From CAMYLR01 sp039588915 (lineage in GTDB: Bacteria; Gemmatimonadota; Gemmatimonadetes; JACCXV01; JAHWKZ01), in contig JBDGYV010000002.1 in NCBI GenBank assembly GCA_039588915.1, positions 33,021 through 97,020 on the forward strand: a DNA stretch of 64,000 nucleotides. Reading direction: 5' to 3'. The position numbers and the translations under genes are program-made. The first letter of the stretch is position 1. The number at the start of each line of letters is the position of its first letter. The notes below the pieces were generated by a model. That model was not told the DNA's origin, ran no database searches, and was given only the letters and a program-made list of their open reading frames with translations. Positions 52,786 to 60,694 of the stretch are shown in pieces.

Positions 52786-54748
52786 TCGTTCCCCTTAAGT
52801 CGGACGAAAGGCGGTACGGCTGATACATCCCAGAGGCACAAAACGGCAAGTAGATGTGTGCCGCGGCGTTTTCCACGGTGGTGTAGACCGAAACCCCCCG
52901 ATAGTTGCCGACCTTGATCAGACTGCGTGGATCGACCCAGTGAGGGGCACCAAACTCGATCCATCGATCGCCATTGTGGACGATCGCTCGGTCGCTCCGG
53001 TACCACGACTGGTCCTCCAAGCACGCCTGGCTGATCACATCCGGATCGGGGCGCTCCACTGGCACGACGTACGGAGTCACGAAGATCAGCAAGTCACGCT
53101 TCTCGTCGCGCCTGCGCTCGGAGCGGAACAATGCACCCAGCAACGGTATGTCCTTCAGCACTGGCACCCCGGTTCGCACGCTCGAGTAATCCTGCACCGT
53201 AAGACCGCCGATGACGGCTGTTTCGCCATCATCTACCAAGATCTGGGAGGTCGCCCGCTGGGTGTTGAACGTGACACCGATCTCGGGATCCGCGATCGCT
53301 ACACCCGACCGCTCGGCCATCAGCTGCATCAGGACTTTGCCATTGGACGTGATGTGCGGCGTAACCCGAAGGATGATGCCGGTCTCGATGAGCTCGACGC
53401 TGGCCGTCGCCTCTTGTGTCTCTGCGCCTACGTCGAGGACGCGAATGGGTGTGCGCTCCCCCACGAAGACTTCGGCCGGCAAGTTGTTGAGCACGGTCGT
53501 CTGCGGCTCGGCTTGGATGTCCGCCATCTCCCGTTGCTCAAGTGCTTGCAGCAAACCACCGATGTTAAGCCCAGAGGCCAGCGTTCCGATCGACAGATCG
53601 AGGAACGGATCGGCCAGCGTTCCTTCTGTGTTTGCGAGGACATGTGTGTCTGCCGTTGGGTTGCGCAGGTTTTCGGCCCGCCACTTTACCCCCAGCTCGC
53701 GTAGATCGACCTTGTTGACGAACACAATTTTTGCCTTGATCGTCACCTGCGGGGTCTGGACGTCGAGCTCTCGGACGATGTCCACGATCTGGTCGACACG
53801 ATCGGGAACATCGGTGATTACCAACGAGTTTGTCTTCGCGTCGGCCTGAATGCTTCCGCGCTCCGACTTGAGCGGATCGACGACCAGAACGACTTCGCTG
53901 GCGGTGATAAAGTTGAGGCGCGAGACCACCGTTTTGAGGTCAATCAAAGCCTCAGTCTTGCGCAGATTCTCAACCGTATCAACGCGAATGATGTCGTTCT
54001 CGAGGCGCACCTCAAGGCCGTTCGCATGCATCAACGTGACAAGTGCCTCATCCCATGGTTGTTCGCGAATATCGGCCGTTACCAGGACGTTTCTCACCCC
54101 TGATCCGGCGACAATCGAACGCCCGCCGATCTCTCCAAACGCGCGGATTACCGTGCTGATCTCGGTGTTCTGAAACGCGAGCGTTACGCGCTCACCGTTG
54201 ATCCCCGATAGACCCGGTTCAGCCATCGACTGGGACGGGTCGGCAACGGGCGCACGGTTCTGAGCGATAACTGCCCCGGATTGGGGTTGGGTGAGGTCGT
54301 CGACTTTATTCGTGACGTAGGCCGAGAACGGTGGTCCGGGGTTTTCAAACGTTACGATCACGTCTGTCCCCTGTTGGTAGATCGCATACGAGGTCACACC
54401 ATCCAGCGCGATGTCGAACCGCACGCGATCTGGCGCCGGCGCACTGGTCACCACGTAACGGATACCCCCGCGGTAGATATCGTCATACTCCTTTAGTGGA
54501 ATCATCGCTTGGGCGCCCATGAGCTCGACGGTGAGCCTCGGGGGCAGCGGCTCAAACTCGTCTCGATACCGAACGGGTCCAGCCGCGTGAATGACGATAC
54601 GCGTGGCTTCACCGTCGTGGATCACCCGGAACCCAACTACGTCGGTGATGCCGAGTTCGACTGCGGTCTCGATGGCCTCAGGGCCGACCAGCCCGGCCAA
54701 AGCCAGCGTCATGAAGACGACAGCGCGGTGCATCGTGCGCACGATCAC
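52778..54748 (-). CDS. pilQ: Type IV pilus secretin PilQ
   Basis: A 656-residue outer-membrane secretin through which the pilus exits. After a signal (VVFMTLALAGLVG) comes an AMIN-type domain (GEATRIVIHAAGPVRYRD, DRVRFDIALDGVTSYAIY), then N0/N1 domains (VTLAFQNTEISTVIRAFGEI; SLVITDVPDRVDQIVDIVRE) and the secretin core (VEVFVGERTPIRV-like EVFVGERTPIRVLDVGAETQ, GVTFNTQRATSQILVDDGET, VPVLKDIPLLGALF). About 70 residues follow the core. GTG 54748 overlaps the pilP TGA (GTGA). It is followed by the Ig-like lipoprotein. Confidence 0.95.
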   Translation of the reverse strand: MIVRTMHRAVVFMTLALAGLVGPEAIETAVELGITDVVGFRVIHDGEATRIVIHAAGPVRYRDEFEPLPPRLTVELMGAQAMIPLKEYDDIYRGGIRYVVTSAPAPDRVRFDIALDGVTSYAIYQQGTDVIVTFENPGPPFSAYVTNKVDDLTQPQSGAVIAQNRAPVADPSQSMAEPGLSGINGERVTLAFQNTEISTVIRAFGEIGGRSIVAGSGVRNVLVTADIREQPWDEALVTLMHANGLEVRLENDIIRVDTVENLRKTEALIDLKTVVSRLNFITASEVVLVVDPLKSERGSIQADAKTNSLVITDVPDRVDQIVDIVRELDVQTPQVTIKAKIVFVNKVDLRELGVKWRAENLRNPTADTHVLANTEGTLADPFLDLSIGTLASGLNIGGLLQALEQREMADIQAEPQTTVLNNLPAEVFVGERTPIRVLDVGAETQEATASVELIETGIILRVTPHITSNGKVLMQLMAERSGVAIADPEIGVTFNTQRATSQILVDDGETAVIGGLTVQDYSSVRTGVPVLKDIPLLGALFRSERRRDEKRDLLIFVTPYVVPVERPDPDVISQACLEDQSWYRSDRAIVHNGDRWIEFGAPHWVDPRSLIKVGNYRGVSVYTTVENAAAHIYLPFCASGMYQPYRLSSDLRGTNG

Positions 54749-55191
54749 TGCGTCCGTCCCGGTCGCACCGCGTTCAACGCCCGATCGCTGTCGGCTCGTT
54801 CGAGCCGGAGCGACTCCCGCCGCACCGACCCGTAGTCGTCGATTTCGAAGTCGGCCGACTCGGAGTGGATTGCCAGCAACCGGGCATTACCGATCTTCTC
54901 GCCCACACGCGCGAAGTGCCCACGCCGCATCGGATCCTCCAGGACTACCAGGCTGTTGCCCGGTGAGCCGAGAAAGACGCCGGTCAATCTGAGTGTCTCA
55001 AACCGTGGACCCTCACCCGGATCGGCACCCGACGTGAGCGGGACGAACGGGTCGCGCCGACCGTGGTCGTGGTAGCTCGCCGGCTCAACTCGCACGATGT
55101 CGGGCCCATCCGGCGCGGTCGCCTGCTGACCAACCATCGCTTGCGGCGTGGCCATCAACAGAACCCACATGAGGAGGCTGGCCCGAATCAC
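54745..55191 (-). CDS. pilP: Type IV pilus alignment-complex protein PilP-like
   Basis: A 148-residue exported protein. Signal MIRASLLMWVLLMATPQAMV, then a disordered stretch, RRDPFVPL, and a C-terminal beta domain LRLTGVFLGSPGNSLVVLED, ARVGEKIGNARLLAIHSESA, as in PilP, which links PilN/PilO to PilQ. There is no lipobox Cys, whereas many PilP are lipoproteins. GTG 55191 overlaps the pilO stop. Assigned mainly by the RDPF motif and operon position. Confidence 0.82.
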   Translation of the reverse strand: MIRASLLMWVLLMATPQAMVGQQATAPDGPDIVRVEPASYHDHGRRDPFVPLTSGADPGEGPRFETLRLTGVFLGSPGNSLVVLEDPMRRGHFARVGEKIGNARLLAIHSESADFEIDDYGSVRRESLRLERADSDRALNAVRPGRTQ

Positions 55192-55781
55192 GTTTGATCC
55201 TCACGCTCTATCGGTCGCGCAAACGCCGACAAAGCGATCGTCGCCACGACTTCGTGTTTTGGCTCCTCGAAACCTCGAGTCGGCGGAGCGAGGACCCCTT
55301 CCAGCGAAACGATCGTCGGCCGCACCATGCGCGGGAGATTGACTATTGCGGCCAGAAACTGGCCGACCTCGTGGTAACGACCCTGGACCTGCAGGTCGTA
55401 CGGAAACTCAACCAGATCCTCCCCAGCCCGTGCGTCGAGCGGCGTGAATTGAACGATTTCCACATGTTCCGTCAGCGCGGCCGAGGAGACCTGGGCCAGC
55501 AGCAACGGAACTTCCGCTGCGCTAGGCAGGATCTCGTCGTACGCCGCCATGGCGATCCGGTAGTCGGATTCACGGCGTTTTAGATCGGCTACGCGTTGCG
55601 GCTGCGTCACCGCCTGCGCTTGGCGATTGGTTTGCTCGATCACGCTCAGGTGTTGCTCCGCTGCCAGCCTGTCGGCTCGCAGCGGAGACCACTCGTACTG
55701 ATAGAAGAGCACCGCCGCGCCGATCATGAGCAACACGGTTACGACGGTCTTTTGCTGGCCGGGGTCGTCGAGTCCGAACAT
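55188..55781 (-). CDS. pilO: Type IV pilus alignment-complex protein PilO
   Basis: A 197-residue inner-membrane protein. A short cytoplasmic tail, one membrane segment (TVVTVLLMIGAAVLFYQYEW, about residues 10-28), a coiled coil (LAAEQHLSVIEQTNRQAQAV) and a ferredoxin-like domain with LPSAAEVPLLLAQVSSAALT and LQVQGRYHEVGQFLAAIVNL, the PilO signature. ATG 55781 shares one base with the stop of the upstream lipoprotein gene (TGATG). It normally dimerises with PilN. Confidence 0.92.
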   Translation of the reverse strand: MFGLDDPGQQKTVVTVLLMIGAAVLFYQYEWSPLRADRLAAEQHLSVIEQTNRQAQAVTQPQRVADLKRRESDYRIAMAAYDEILPSAAEVPLLLAQVSSAALTEHVEIVQFTPLDARAGEDLVEFPYDLQVQGRYHEVGQFLAAIVNLPRMVRPTIVSLEGVLAPPTRGFEEPKHEVVATIALSAFARPIEREDQT

Positions 55782-56290
55782 CAGTTGACCAGGAGCTCGT
55801 CGAGAAAGATGGGGCCCAGATCGAATAGCCGACCCGAACCGAGCGTCAAGCCACCCGATATGAATGACACGATGTTCCCCTGGTAGATCAGGGTCACCGC
55901 TGCGTCGCCAAAGAACAGCGGCGGCGGCAGATCGAGCGGATTCTCGGGACCTGTCGGCTGTTGACTGCCACCGGTGTTGTCGTTGTTCTGGTTTGTTTCC
56001 TCATCAAAACCGGGGAATACGCGTGCAGTTGCGACCCCATCGTCCCCCGACACACCGATCACGTCGGGACCGCGATAGGGTCGTTCCGAATCAGGATCCG
56101 ACTCGATCACCATCCGAACCCCGGGCACCGGCACTTGGTTCGTGCGCGAAGCGAAGAATTGGGCGCGGACGACAGCCTGGTTGGAGGAGTTCTGAATCTC
56201 ATCCAAGTCGTTCAAATCACAGCTTGGCGCCACGATCGTTAGCACACCCAGCGCCACCATGGTCGTCGTGCTCGCTATCCGATTGTGCAT
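55781..56290 (-). CDS. Extra lipoprotein inserted between pilN and pilO
   Basis: A 169-residue protein I do not recognise. Lipoprotein signal MVALGVLTIVAPSCDLNDLD (Cys near residue 24). The folded part contains an Ig-like or carboxypeptidase-regulatory-like pattern (AQFFASRTNQVPVPGVRMVI, GVSGDDGVATARVFPGF), then an acidic Asn/Gln/Pro-rich linker (TNQNNDNTGGSQQPTGPENP) and a hydrophobic end. ATG 56290, nine bases after GGAGG, is preferred to ATG 56299, which directly abuts that site. Standard pil operons go pilM-N-O-P-Q with no gene here; it may be a clade-specific pilus part. Confidence 0.75.
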   Translation of the reverse strand: MHNRIASTTTMVALGVLTIVAPSCDLNDLDEIQNSSNQAVVRAQFFASRTNQVPVPGVRMVIESDPDSERPYRGPDVIGVSGDDGVATARVFPGFDEETNQNNDNTGGSQQPTGPENPLDLPPPLFFGDAAVTLIYQGNIVSFISGGLTLGSGRLFDLGPIFLDELLVN

Positions 56291-56291
56291 A

Positions 56292-56924
56292 TCAATCATC
56301 CTCCAGCTGAGGTGGCGCGATCACCACCGGCTCGTAGTTCTCGAAGCTCGCCACGAGCGTGAACTCCTGAATCGTAAACGAGTCGCGCTCAGCGCGGACA
56401 ACCCCGACCAACCCCACGTCATCGAGTGTCGACGACGCTTCCAAACCGCGCATGTACTCGGTCACCGCCGCCGCGGCGAAGGTCGCGCCTTCGATCCGGA
56501 TCTGATTGGGCTGCAGGTCAACCCGGTCGATCCGTTCCAGCCATGTGTACGGGGGTAGCGTAGTCGAGACGGTCTCCATCAAGTCGGGCCAATAGTCCCG
56601 TCCGTGAACCACGCCTTCCAAGCGCTTGAGCCGAAACGCCAACTGCCGTTGCGCGTCCTCCATCGAGCGAACGTGCACGAACACCTCGTGTAACCGTACC
56701 GAGTCCGATTGGGCTTCCGTGATCGCGGCTCGTGCCTGACTCACGGCTCGACGTTCCCCGGAGTACAGCAAGACCGCCACAAGCAACACTGCGACAGCGA
56801 CACCGACGGCAACGAGCGACGGCGATTTGGGCACCCAATCGAAGCGCAACTCGGGGAGGCTCGGTCGGCTACCGATGTGAGTCTTGGGGCCCTCGGGGGC
56901 GGGGACGAGATTGATGCGTATCAT
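56292..56924 (-). CDS. pilN: Type IV pilus alignment-complex protein PilN
   Basis: A 210-residue inner-membrane protein. The N-terminus MIRINLVPAPEG is the diagnostic (I/R)INLLP motif that binds PilM. One membrane segment (SLVAVGVAVAVLLVAVLLYS, about residues 37-56), a coiled coil (VSQARAAITEAQSDSVRLHE) and a ferredoxin-like domain (LPPYTWLERIDRVDLQPNQI, EGATFAAAAVTEYMRGLEAS) follow. ATG 56924 lies eight bases after the pilM stop. The last eight bases overlap the outer possible start of the lipoprotein gene. Confidence 0.93.
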   Translation of the reverse strand: MIRINLVPAPEGPKTHIGSRPSLPELRFDWVPKSPSLVAVGVAVAVLLVAVLLYSGERRAVSQARAAITEAQSDSVRLHEVFVHVRSMEDAQRQLAFRLKRLEGVVHGRDYWPDLMETVSTTLPPYTWLERIDRVDLQPNQIRIEGATFAAAAVTEYMRGLEASSTLDDVGLVGVVRAERDSFTIQEFTLVASFENYEPVVIAPPQLEDD

Positions 56925-56932
56925 GAGCGTCG

Positions 56933-57891
56933 TTAGGAATCGCCTCTCAAACCGAGCCCGATCGGGACCGCCAGCGTGGCGCGGTCTCTCGGCTCGATTG
57001 CGCTGGCCATCACGCCGGCGTCTTTTTCGAGTACCCGGAGCGGATCGAGGTAGTTGACCGGGACCTGCAGCTTGTCGTTCAACGCGGAACGGAGTCCGGG
57101 AATCCCAGCTCCCTCACCGGACAGCACGATCTCGGTTAGCTCTCGGTCTTCCTCGCTGGTCGAAAGAAAGCTGCGCGCGCGCTCAACCGGCATGACGATG
57201 GTTGCCATCGCCGCGTCCAACGCCTGGCGTGCCTCGGGATATAGCTCGTGCCCTCCGTTCAACAGGTCCTCGGCCTCTTCAGATGTAACACCCAGTGCCA
57301 CTACGAGCGCCTCGACGAACTGCCGCTTGCCGTCGCTGGTGTCCCGCGTGAGGATCGGCCGACCATCCTCGACCAGACTGATGTTGGTGACCTCGTAGCC
57401 GACGTTTACCAGGCAGTACACACCGCTGCCGGCGTTCTCGTAGTTGTGTTCGAACGCGGTCTGAACGGCAAACGCGTCGATGTCGATCACTCCGGTGCGA
57501 AAACCGCTCTCCTCAAGTAGCCGGATCCGGGTCTCGACCAGCTCCTTCTTGGCAGCCACGATCAAGACCTCCATCTGAAGACCGTCACCGTCGGGATCCA
57601 GGATCTCGAAGTCAAGGCTCACGTTGTCCATATCGAACGGCACGTGCTGCTCGGCCTCCCATCGGATGACTTGTCGGGCTTCCTGCTCGCGCATGCGGTC
57701 CATCTTGACGCGCTTCACGATGACGTTGCGGCCCGAAACGGAGGTCCAGCCACGATCGCCCCAGGCTCGAGCGGCTCACGCTCTAGCGTCAACACCCGGG
57801 CACGGGGGCCGTCGTTCTCAATAGCTGCCACGGTGATCTGCCTCGAACCGAGGTCGATGGCCAGACAGCCACGCGATCGCCGAAGAATCAT
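56933..57891 (-). pseudogene. pilM: Type IV pilus protein PilM, frameshifted with internal deletion
   Basis: PilM is an actin-like cytoplasmic protein that docks the PilN tail. The N-terminal part starts at ATG 57891 (AGAGGG four bases upstream), reads GCLAIDLGSRQITVAAIE and LEPGAIVAG, then leaves register and ends at TGA 57715. The rest is in another frame from about 57745: TSVSGRNVIVKRVKMDRM, then QVIRWEAEQHVPFDMDNVSL, VLIVAAKKELVETR, LVNVGYEVTNISLVEDG and LSGEGAGIPGLRSALN to the stop at 56933. Roughly 30 residues usually found between GAIV and the VIVK strand are absent. All other pil genes are intact, so an assembly error is at least as likely as real loss. Confidence 0.85.
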
Positions 57892-57984
57892 CGAACCCTC
57901 TGGTCGGGGTACCACGGGGGCCGCCGACCTGGCCTAGAGTTTCGATAACGCCCGAAGGCCCGTTTCGGGGGCCTCGCGGTCGTA

Positions 57985-58022
57985 CCATAAAAACAGTCAA
58001 ACGCGTGGCATCAGCCACGCGT
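57985..58022 (-). terminator. Terminator-like hairpin in the pilM leader (attenuator or small-RNA end)
   Basis: ACGCGTGGC and GCCACGCGT (58001-58022) form a perfect 9-bp stem with a 4-base loop. Read leftward it is followed by TTGACTGTTTTTATGG, a T-rich tail. It lies about 30 bases after the start predicted for the sigma-54 promoter and 110 bases before the pilM ATG, so it would stop the transcript early unless read through. A second weaker hairpin (GGGC/GCCC, 58035-58051) is near the predicted start. Confidence 0.5.
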
Positions 58023-58059
58023 CGCTAGCGGATAGGGCAGGTTTTCAGCCCTCTTGCCA

Positions 58060-58075
58060 TGCAACTCCGGTGCCA
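58060..58075 (-). promoter_or_regulatory. Sigma-54 (-24/-12) promoter for the pil operon
   Basis: On the - strand the sequence is TGGCACCGGAGTTGCA, which fits the consensus TGGCACGRNNNTTGCW at all but one defined position, with GG and GC elements correctly ten bases apart. Transcription would start near 58048 and run left to pilM (57891). Sigma-54 control of pilus genes through NtrC-type PilR is well established in proteobacteria, and two sigma-54 activators are encoded in this window. Confidence 0.8.
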
Positions 58076-58132
58076 GGCCCCGGGGCCCACTCGCCCGTCC
58101 CATGGCCATCTAGCGATACGCCATTGACATAG

Positions 58133-58160
58133 CGGTTTGTGGCGGATTACCGCCGAACCG
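58133..58160. promoter_or_regulatory. Palindromic candidate enhancer site I upstream of the pil promoter
   Basis: CGGTT-tgt-GGCGG-atta-CCGCC-g-AACCG is an imperfect 28-base dyad, suited to a dimeric helix-turn-helix protein. Its centre is about 75 bases upstream of the -24 element, in the range used by sigma-54 enhancer-binding proteins. GTTTGTGGCGGA within it recurs at 58225. A TTGACA at 58124-58129 abuts it, so it could also act on the rightward pseudopilin gene. Confidence 0.5.
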
Positions 58161-58224
58161 ACGAGTGGGTCGCCAAAACGGTTCGTGCGTCTTGGTAGAG
58201 ACCCAGAAGGCGGCTTTCTTTGGC

Positions 58225-58236
58225 GTTTGTGGCGGA
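58225..58236. repeat. Second copy of the 12-base element (candidate enhancer site II)
   Basis: GTTTGTGGCGGA here repeats 58135-58146 exactly, 90 bases apart in the same orientation. The copy is followed by AAAGCGGCGC, a partial form of the dyad in site I. It lies about 150-160 bases upstream of the sigma-54 promoter. Apart from these sites and the leader hairpins I see no other signal in the 57892-58277 gap. Confidence 0.45.
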
Positions 58237-58277
58237 AAGCGGCGCGATATTTGCCGCTCAGGTCGGCGAGCGTGAGA

Positions 58278-58922
58278 ATGAAGCTGGATCAATTAACCCG
58301 CAAAGTTGACGAGACCCGGCCTGGATCGAGGGATCGGTGGGCCGCGCGCCGGGGCGTGACGATCGCTGAGGCTGTCGTCGCCCTCACCTTGATGGGGCTG
58401 CTGGCGGGGTTCTCAATTCCGCGGCTGCTGGAGCCCACGCCGGCCTCTATCGTGACCGATGAGGCCGAGCTGTTAGCATGGACGGCGCGTCTGGCGCGTT
58501 ATCGAGCGATCACGCTCAGCCAACCGGTCTACCTCGAGCTCGAACCGAACGGCGCAACCGGTAGCTACACCGCGTACATCTCGGCCACCGACCCACCCGC
58601 ATCAACCGCAGAAGGCGTTGCCAAAACGCGCATTCCGTTCCCCGACGTCGTCGGCGGCGTCTCTGGGCGGGCGTTGCCCCCTCAGCTGACCTTCGAGTCG
58701 GCGAGCGACGGGATCGCACCCCCGATGCCGGTGTCGGTCGATTTGCTGACTGGGCGGGTCGGCTTCGATCCTCGTGGCCGTGCGTTCTGGCCAGACACTA
58801 GCGACACCGGTGTTGGACTCATCATCGTTCGCCATCAGGTGAGCGAAGAGATCCGAGCGGTCACGTTGTCTCGGCAGGGCGAGGTTCGTGTCTGGCGTCT
58901 AACCCAGGGTAGCTGGCAATAG
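58278..58922 (+). CDS. GspH/FimT-type pseudopilin
   Basis: A 214-residue minor pilin. A basic leader of about 27 residues ends at the prepilin peptidase site RRG/VTIAEAVVALTLMGLLAG, with Glu5 in place and a hydrophobic helix ending GFSIP. The soluble part is beta-rich (LLTGRVGFDPRGRAFWPD; VTLSRQGEVRVWRL near the end), as in FimT/GspH initiators. ATG 58278 is chosen; GTG 58272 is possible. The frame stays open to 58137 but that part has no pilin features. It is divergent from pilM and convergent with the pilX-like gene, so it is transcribed alone. Confidence 0.82.
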   Translation: MKLDQLTRKVDETRPGSRDRWAARRGVTIAEAVVALTLMGLLAGFSIPRLLEPTPASIVTDEAELLAWTARLARYRAITLSQPVYLELEPNGATGSYTAYISATDPPASTAEGVAKTRIPFPDVVGGVSGRALPPQLTFESASDGIAPPMPVSVDLLTGRVGFDPRGRAFWPDTSDTGVGLIIVRHQVSEEIRAVTLSRQGEVRVWRLTQGSWQ

Positions 58923-58943
58923 CGATTGCGGTTCGATAGCTAG

Positions 58944-60134
58944 CTAGCGAGCAGACCAGGCCAATCGCCGCGGCCCTCCCAACCCTCCCGTCGAGGTCTG
59001 AATCGCGCTACATGAGTACTGGATGAGGGTCTGACCAGTGGCCACGTTGTTGCCGTCGTCGACCCGTCGCAGTATGACCACCGAACCAAAGATCTTCGTC
59101 TTGCCGGTCAGCTTGTCGATCCGGTCGGCGATGACGATGCCGTTAAACGTTCCCTTTGAAATGTTCCCAAGTGTGGCCGGAGCGTATGCCGGGTCAGCGG
59201 CCTTGACGGGATCGTACAGGGGATGGCTCGGGTCGTGCTCGCGCGAATCGTAGAGTGGGTTGTGGACAATCAGCACGCCCGATCCATCGATGTCACTGGA
59301 GCCGGCTCCGTTAGAACCAAAATTATCCGTGACGTATGTGACGCCCGACAGCGTATCAGGTGGATCGGCATCGAACTCTTGACCGGTCTGCTGATAACCA
59401 TCCAGCGCACCGGGGTCGAGCCCCAGGACTTCCTCGGGCGTGTTGAACATTGTCGTCGCGTCGTGTCCGACGTACGGCGGAACGCTGTCGGTGTAGGCCT
59501 CGTCTCCCTCGAAGTCTACCGATCCACCGCTGTCGACATCGTCGTCTGGATTGGTCAAGACGACGGCCGGCTTGTCACCGCCACAAGAGTCATCGCCCGA
59601 CGCATCGATCCCCGAGATCGTGACGTTGCCCCGAACCTTCAGGCTCGAGCTCGATGTGAAGGGCGCGCTCGCTTGAAACGTCCCTCCGCCGACACTCAAC
59701 CGCAGCTCCTGCGACGCCTGATACGGTCCCCGGGTCGCCAACGAACTCAACACCCAGACGGGCTGCCCGTCATCGTCGGTGTTGTATCCCGCTGTGGCGC
59801 TCCACGACACCGGCAGCTGGCCGGCCCCGAAATTGAACGAGTCGCGGGTGATCGCCACGCTGTAGTCGTAGCCACCAATCGACCCGGCAACCGGCCACCC
59901 ATCATCGGGGCCGCTCACGCCGAAGTGCGCCACGGCGTGCTCGAGCCCAGCGTTGGCTGCGGCACCGGCACGGTTCGACAGCGTGTAGAGCCCCGCCACC
60001 CGCACGTCGGTCGATGTCAGAATCGCGGCTGCGCTTCCGACCAGTGACAGCGCCACCAACAGCGCGAGTACGGCTGGCAACGCAAACCCCGCTCGACCAG
60101 CCGGGCCAACCGTTTGTGCTCTCGTCTTTGTCAT
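58944..60134 (-). CDS. PilX-like minor pilin / pilus assembly protein (cassette A)
   Basis: A 396-residue protein. A 15-residue basic leader precedes GFALPAVLALLVALSLVGSA, a pilin-like helix lacking Glu5, as in PilX/GspK-type proteins. ALEHAVAHF-like ANAGLEHAVAHF follows the helix. The rest contains Asp-rich stretches (TNPDDDVDSGGSVDFEGD) and GTFNGIVIADRIDKLTGKTK, GSVVILRR, resembling the large soluble domains of Deinococcus-Thermus and Gemmatimonadota PilX-like proteins. ATG 60134 overlaps the pilW-like stop. It ends the four-gene cassette begun at 61565. Confidence 0.75.
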   Translation of the reverse strand: MTKTRAQTVGPAGRAGFALPAVLALLVALSLVGSAAAILTSTDVRVAGLYTLSNRAGAAANAGLEHAVAHFGVSGPDDGWPVAGSIGGYDYSVAITRDSFNFGAGQLPVSWSATAGYNTDDDGQPVWVLSSLATRGPYQASQELRLSVGGGTFQASAPFTSSSSLKVRGNVTISGIDASGDDSCGGDKPAVVLTNPDDDVDSGGSVDFEGDEAYTDSVPPYVGHDATTMFNTPEEVLGLDPGALDGYQQTGQEFDADPPDTLSGVTYVTDNFGSNGAGSSDIDGSGVLIVHNPLYDSREHDPSHPLYDPVKAADPAYAPATLGNISKGTFNGIVIADRIDKLTGKTKIFGSVVILRRVDDGNNVATGQTLIQYSCSAIQTSTGGLGGPRRLAWSAR

Positions 60135-60694
60135 TCGTAGATGGCGTTTCGAACCGCGACTTGAGTCCGGAGCGCCCCTGGAAGCGTACCTTCGGCCGTG
60201 AGATAGGTCATCGTGACTGTGACCAATTCAATGGCGTTCATCGATTGGGCTGCGGTCCCACCGGGGTCAGCGAAGTACCCGAACGAGAGATCGCTCACGC
60301 CGTCCGTCATCTCGACTTCCACTAATCCCTCCCGCCGGACCATCGCCCCCGGGTCGGCCTGGAAGAAGTACAAGACGTCTTCTCCCACGTCATTGAGGTC
60401 ACCGTCCGCGTTTAGATCGGCGGTCCATCCAAAGCTATCGGCCGTCCAGTGCGTAATGGATGCGCCCGTTGTCCCGCGTGGATCGTAGCCGGCGTTCCTC
60501 GCCTCCCGAATGAGCATGTCGAAGCCAGCGCGAGCATTCTGTGCGGTGCGGACGCCGTCATTCTGGGCGACATAGGCTTGGTGTTGGGCAACAAACTGGT
60601 TGAGCGCAGCGAGGCCGAGGATCGCGATTATGACCACCGCGACGAGCAGCTCGATCAGAGTGAAGCCGGCGATGGATCTAGAATCCACCGTCAA
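60131..60694 (-). CDS. PilW-like minor pilin (cassette A)
   Basis: A 187-residue prepilin. The leader ends at AG/FTLIELLVAVVIIAILGLAA, a perfect type IV pilin processing site with Glu5. NQFVAQHQAYVAQNDGVRTA and ARAGFDMLIREARNAGYDPR are the PilW helical and strand signature. Later AIELVTVTMTYLTAEG matches the family. TTG 60694 overlaps the pilV-like TGA (TTGA), while GTG 60688 is an alternative; upstream in-frame codons are shadow of the previous gene. Confidence 0.87.
   Translation of the reverse strand: MTVDSRSIAGFTLIELLVAVVIIAILGLAALNQFVAQHQAYVAQNDGVRTAQNARAGFDMLIREARNAGYDPRGTTGASITHWTADSFGWTADLNADGDLNDVGEDVLYFFQADPGAMVRREGLVEVEMTDGVSDLSFGYFADPGGTAAQSMNAIELVTVTMTYLTAEGTLPGALRTQVAVRNAIYE

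Noticed and set aside
57950..58110. Possible riboswitch (cyclic-di-GMP GEMM type) upstream of pilM
   Set aside because: Stem-loops are present but the conserved GEMM core sequences are not; the TTGCA...GGTGCC part is better explained as the sigma-54 promoter on the other strand.
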